Under the pieces are notes generated by a model. That model saw only the letters and a program-made list of their open reading frames with translations. It had not been told where the DNA came from and made no database searches. From Teratosphaeria epicoccoides (taxonomy: Eukaryota; Ascomycota; Dothideomycetes; Mycosphaerellales; Teratosphaeriaceae): 64,000 nucleotides of DNA. This document shows positions 63,801-64,000 of this stretch, in pieces; the stretch's first letter is position 1; every line of letters starts with the position of its first letter. Both the position numbers and the translations under genes were made by a program. Where the stretch lies: NCBI GenBank assembly GCA_021401465.1, contig JADDMT010000050.1, forward strand, positions 164,686 to 228,685. Reading direction: 5' to 3'.

Positions 63801-64000
63801 CTGATTACTTCAGATGCCCTGGGCCTGTCGTCGCTCGTTCCAAGCAATATTGAGAGCATCACATCACAGATTACCAGCGATCTCGCTGCCGCTACTAGCG
63901 CCGCAATAGCAGGAGAGTCTAGTCTGGCTGCTTCGTTGAGCTCAGATGCTCTGAGCCTGTCCTCACTGATTACTTCAGATGCCCTGGGCCTGTCGTCGCT
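60888..64000 (+). CDS. Giant secreted Ser/Ala-rich repeat protein (5' part, runs off window)
   Basis: From ATG 60888 the + strand is open for 1,037 codons to the window edge, with no stop. It begins with a signal peptide (MRLFSKAVPLAFAALGAAVPLAAP). A Ser/Thr linker follows (residues 44-70), then Ser, Ala, Thr, Leu, Val, Ile, Gly with scattered Asp/Glu to the end. After the first 15 residues there is no aromatic residue, and no Cys, Trp, Tyr or His anywhere; the last basic residue in the part seen is Lys 177. Hydrophobic residues recur every three to four positions within Ser-rich sequence (SLSSILSSDVSGIVS), the pattern of long amphipathic helices. Much of it is built from imperfect 44-residue units and, at the edge, 55-residue units. 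It is likely an O-glycosylated, cell-surface or released structural/adhesive protein. No GPI site or known domain can be seen because the C-terminus is outside the window. Antisense ORFs here are artefacts of codon bias. Confidence 0.85.
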   Translation, partial: MRLFSKAVPLAFAALGAAVPLAAPAVIGVSVSDALTLSVSLLLGGSSSRSTSTGTSLGTSTRSSSSSTSAAANLLTTVTGVIGGTSTTTLTGILQTATTVLPTVVSDVTSVVGTNTVVSATTLAGVTSTVTSLVSAGSGVISSVTTDASGVVSTASSTLVGAISATTITSGGVTSTKSGVALTVVSDVSGVLATAVTLVSEVTSTSAAIGDIVSVATSDLSSVISGVSSTLSSILLGATSLASVDTSLSSDLLSATSILSSDISAVQSTLTSQLSAATSSISSLVSQLSTAAPGLATSISAEISSIQASVSSEISLATSVIASDVSSVVSIVSSDLSSAVSAAGGSSLTTLLTTDASGVLSTATVLASDALTSVASAALSSEVSLLSSALSSVLAEESSAAVAGDTSLLAPLTTAAATLSSILSEATSEVAAVSSTLSSVLSAETSALSAGDTSLLASLTSQAGSLSSILSSDVSGIVSVVTSILGAATSGATAIDQTSLVGSLTSDAGSLSSQLVSEISGISSTLTSVLAAETSAVSLGETSLVASLSSVAASLSTILSSDVGAVSSTISSVLAEASSVAAGEEPSVVASLTSQLISEVSAISSTLTSVLAAESSALSVGDTSLVASLTSEAASLSSIISSDLSGIASVTSAAAANPSSLLGSLSSDAASLTSALSTDIASASASLTSIIGAESSAIVAGQTSLVGSLSSDAQSLSSLLASETSGIASSLASISALESSIVASDTINTLSGAVSGGLAAASSSIESLASSDLASITSSLGSAVGSGVASSIISSIVSSELSVLSSNIASATSTLPSIGSSDVAALSTIISSDLSAASTAIGSEISSLLSTVLTTDASGILSTATVLASGALSSGVGAGIGSLTSASEVSLLSSALSSILAAETSAAGVGETSLLASLSSDALSLSSLLPSNVASITSQISSDLAAATSAAIAGESSLAASLSSDALSLSSLITSDALGLSSLVPSNIESITSQITSDLAAATSAAIAGESSLAASLSSDALSLSSLITSDALGLSS
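62199..63078 (+). repeat. Imperfect 44-codon protein repeats
   Basis: About seven successive units of 37-46 codons inside the giant protein, with consensus near TSVLAAETSALSxGDTSLVASL followed by TSxAxSLSSILSSDVSGISSTL. Two units are shorter because an internal segment is missing. DNA identity between units is moderate, so these are old copies under divergence, unlike the near-identical repeats at the window edge. Confidence 0.75.
63711..64000 (+). repeat. 165-bp near-perfect tandem repeat at window edge
   Basis: The sequence from 63711 recurs from 63876, a period of 165 bp (55 codons). The 125 bases that can be compared (63711-63835 against 63876-64000) are identical. The second copy continues beyond the window, so the array is probably longer. 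Each unit contains SDALSLSSLITSDALGLSSL plus LAAATSAAIAGESSLAAS. Confidence 0.95.

Noticed and set aside
60848..63862. Four minus-strand ORFs as real genes
   Set aside because: They are shadows of the continuous + strand reading frame with a signal peptide.
1..64000. CRISPR array or bacterial operon
   Set aside because: The repeats seen are irregular, without spacers of constant length, and the genes are intron-containing eukaryotic genes.

Overview
This window is nuclear DNA from a filamentous ascomycete, most likely a dothideomycete (Capnodiales/Mycosphaerellales type). The evidence is eukaryotic gene structure with short GT-AG introns of about 48-190 bp, single-copy fungal housekeeping genes (septin Cdc3/AspB, Exo70, Mcm3, Arh1), fungal-specific families (a two-PH sporulation protein, GH12, DUF3176, an MFS drug transporter), and several small cysteine-rich secreted proteins. 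No operons, rRNA, convincing tRNA, CRISPR or intact transposon were seen. The lineage is an inference from gene style, not from a search.

Layout. 0.5-9 kb (all minus strand): an F-box-like/2EXR-type protein, a possible gene relic, septin CDC3, and exocyst EXO70 with a coding-like in-frame stretch after its stop. 9.8-17.4 kb: a cPLA2-type phospholipase, carnitine acetyltransferase ending in a peroxisomal AKL signal, mitochondrial malate dehydrogenase and an NmrA-like reductase. 18-21 kb: two neighbouring broken genes, a GMC oxidoreductase with two internal deletions and a GH12 glucanase with two frameshifts. 23.5-24.8 kb: two divergently transcribed six-cysteine secreted proteins, each with a TATA box. 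25-36 kb: a PH-domain (Spo71/Mug56-like) protein, a GFA/CENP-V-type zinc protein, a frameshifted C-terminal duplicate next to its intact 558-residue relative with an 18-bp inverted repeat between them, a secreted 164-residue protein, a CACCAT-type hexanucleotide array and ETF alpha. 38-43 kb: MCM3 with an MluI-box promoter and an L-2-hydroxyglutarate-dehydrogenase-like gene. 43-52 kb is gene-poor and decayed: P450 and DUF3176 relics and a tail fragment with a nonsense codon, with an intact MFS transporter and a ten-cysteine secreted protein among them. 52.6-57.1 kb: mitochondrial ferredoxin reductase ARH1 and a four-TM fungal membrane protein. 57-60.9 kb is mostly gene-empty.

From 60,888 to the window edge runs one + strand open frame of 1,037 codons, unterminated at the edge. 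It starts with a signal peptide and continues as a Ser/Ala/Thr/Leu/Val repeat protein with no Lys or Arg after residue 177 in the part seen here and no Cys, Trp, Tyr or His. Four antisense ORFs over it are shadows. This is the most unusual object in the window.

There is no obvious pathway cluster. Carnitine acetyltransferase, malate dehydrogenase, ETF alpha, Arh1 and L2HGDH are all mitochondrial/peroxisomal metabolism genes but are scattered on both strands. A degenerate repeat built on TTGACTGCT recurs at three gene-poor loci (45.3, 52.2 and 57.3 kb). Splice sites given below were chosen by eye from consensus, reading frame and family continuity; they are not backed by transcripts.
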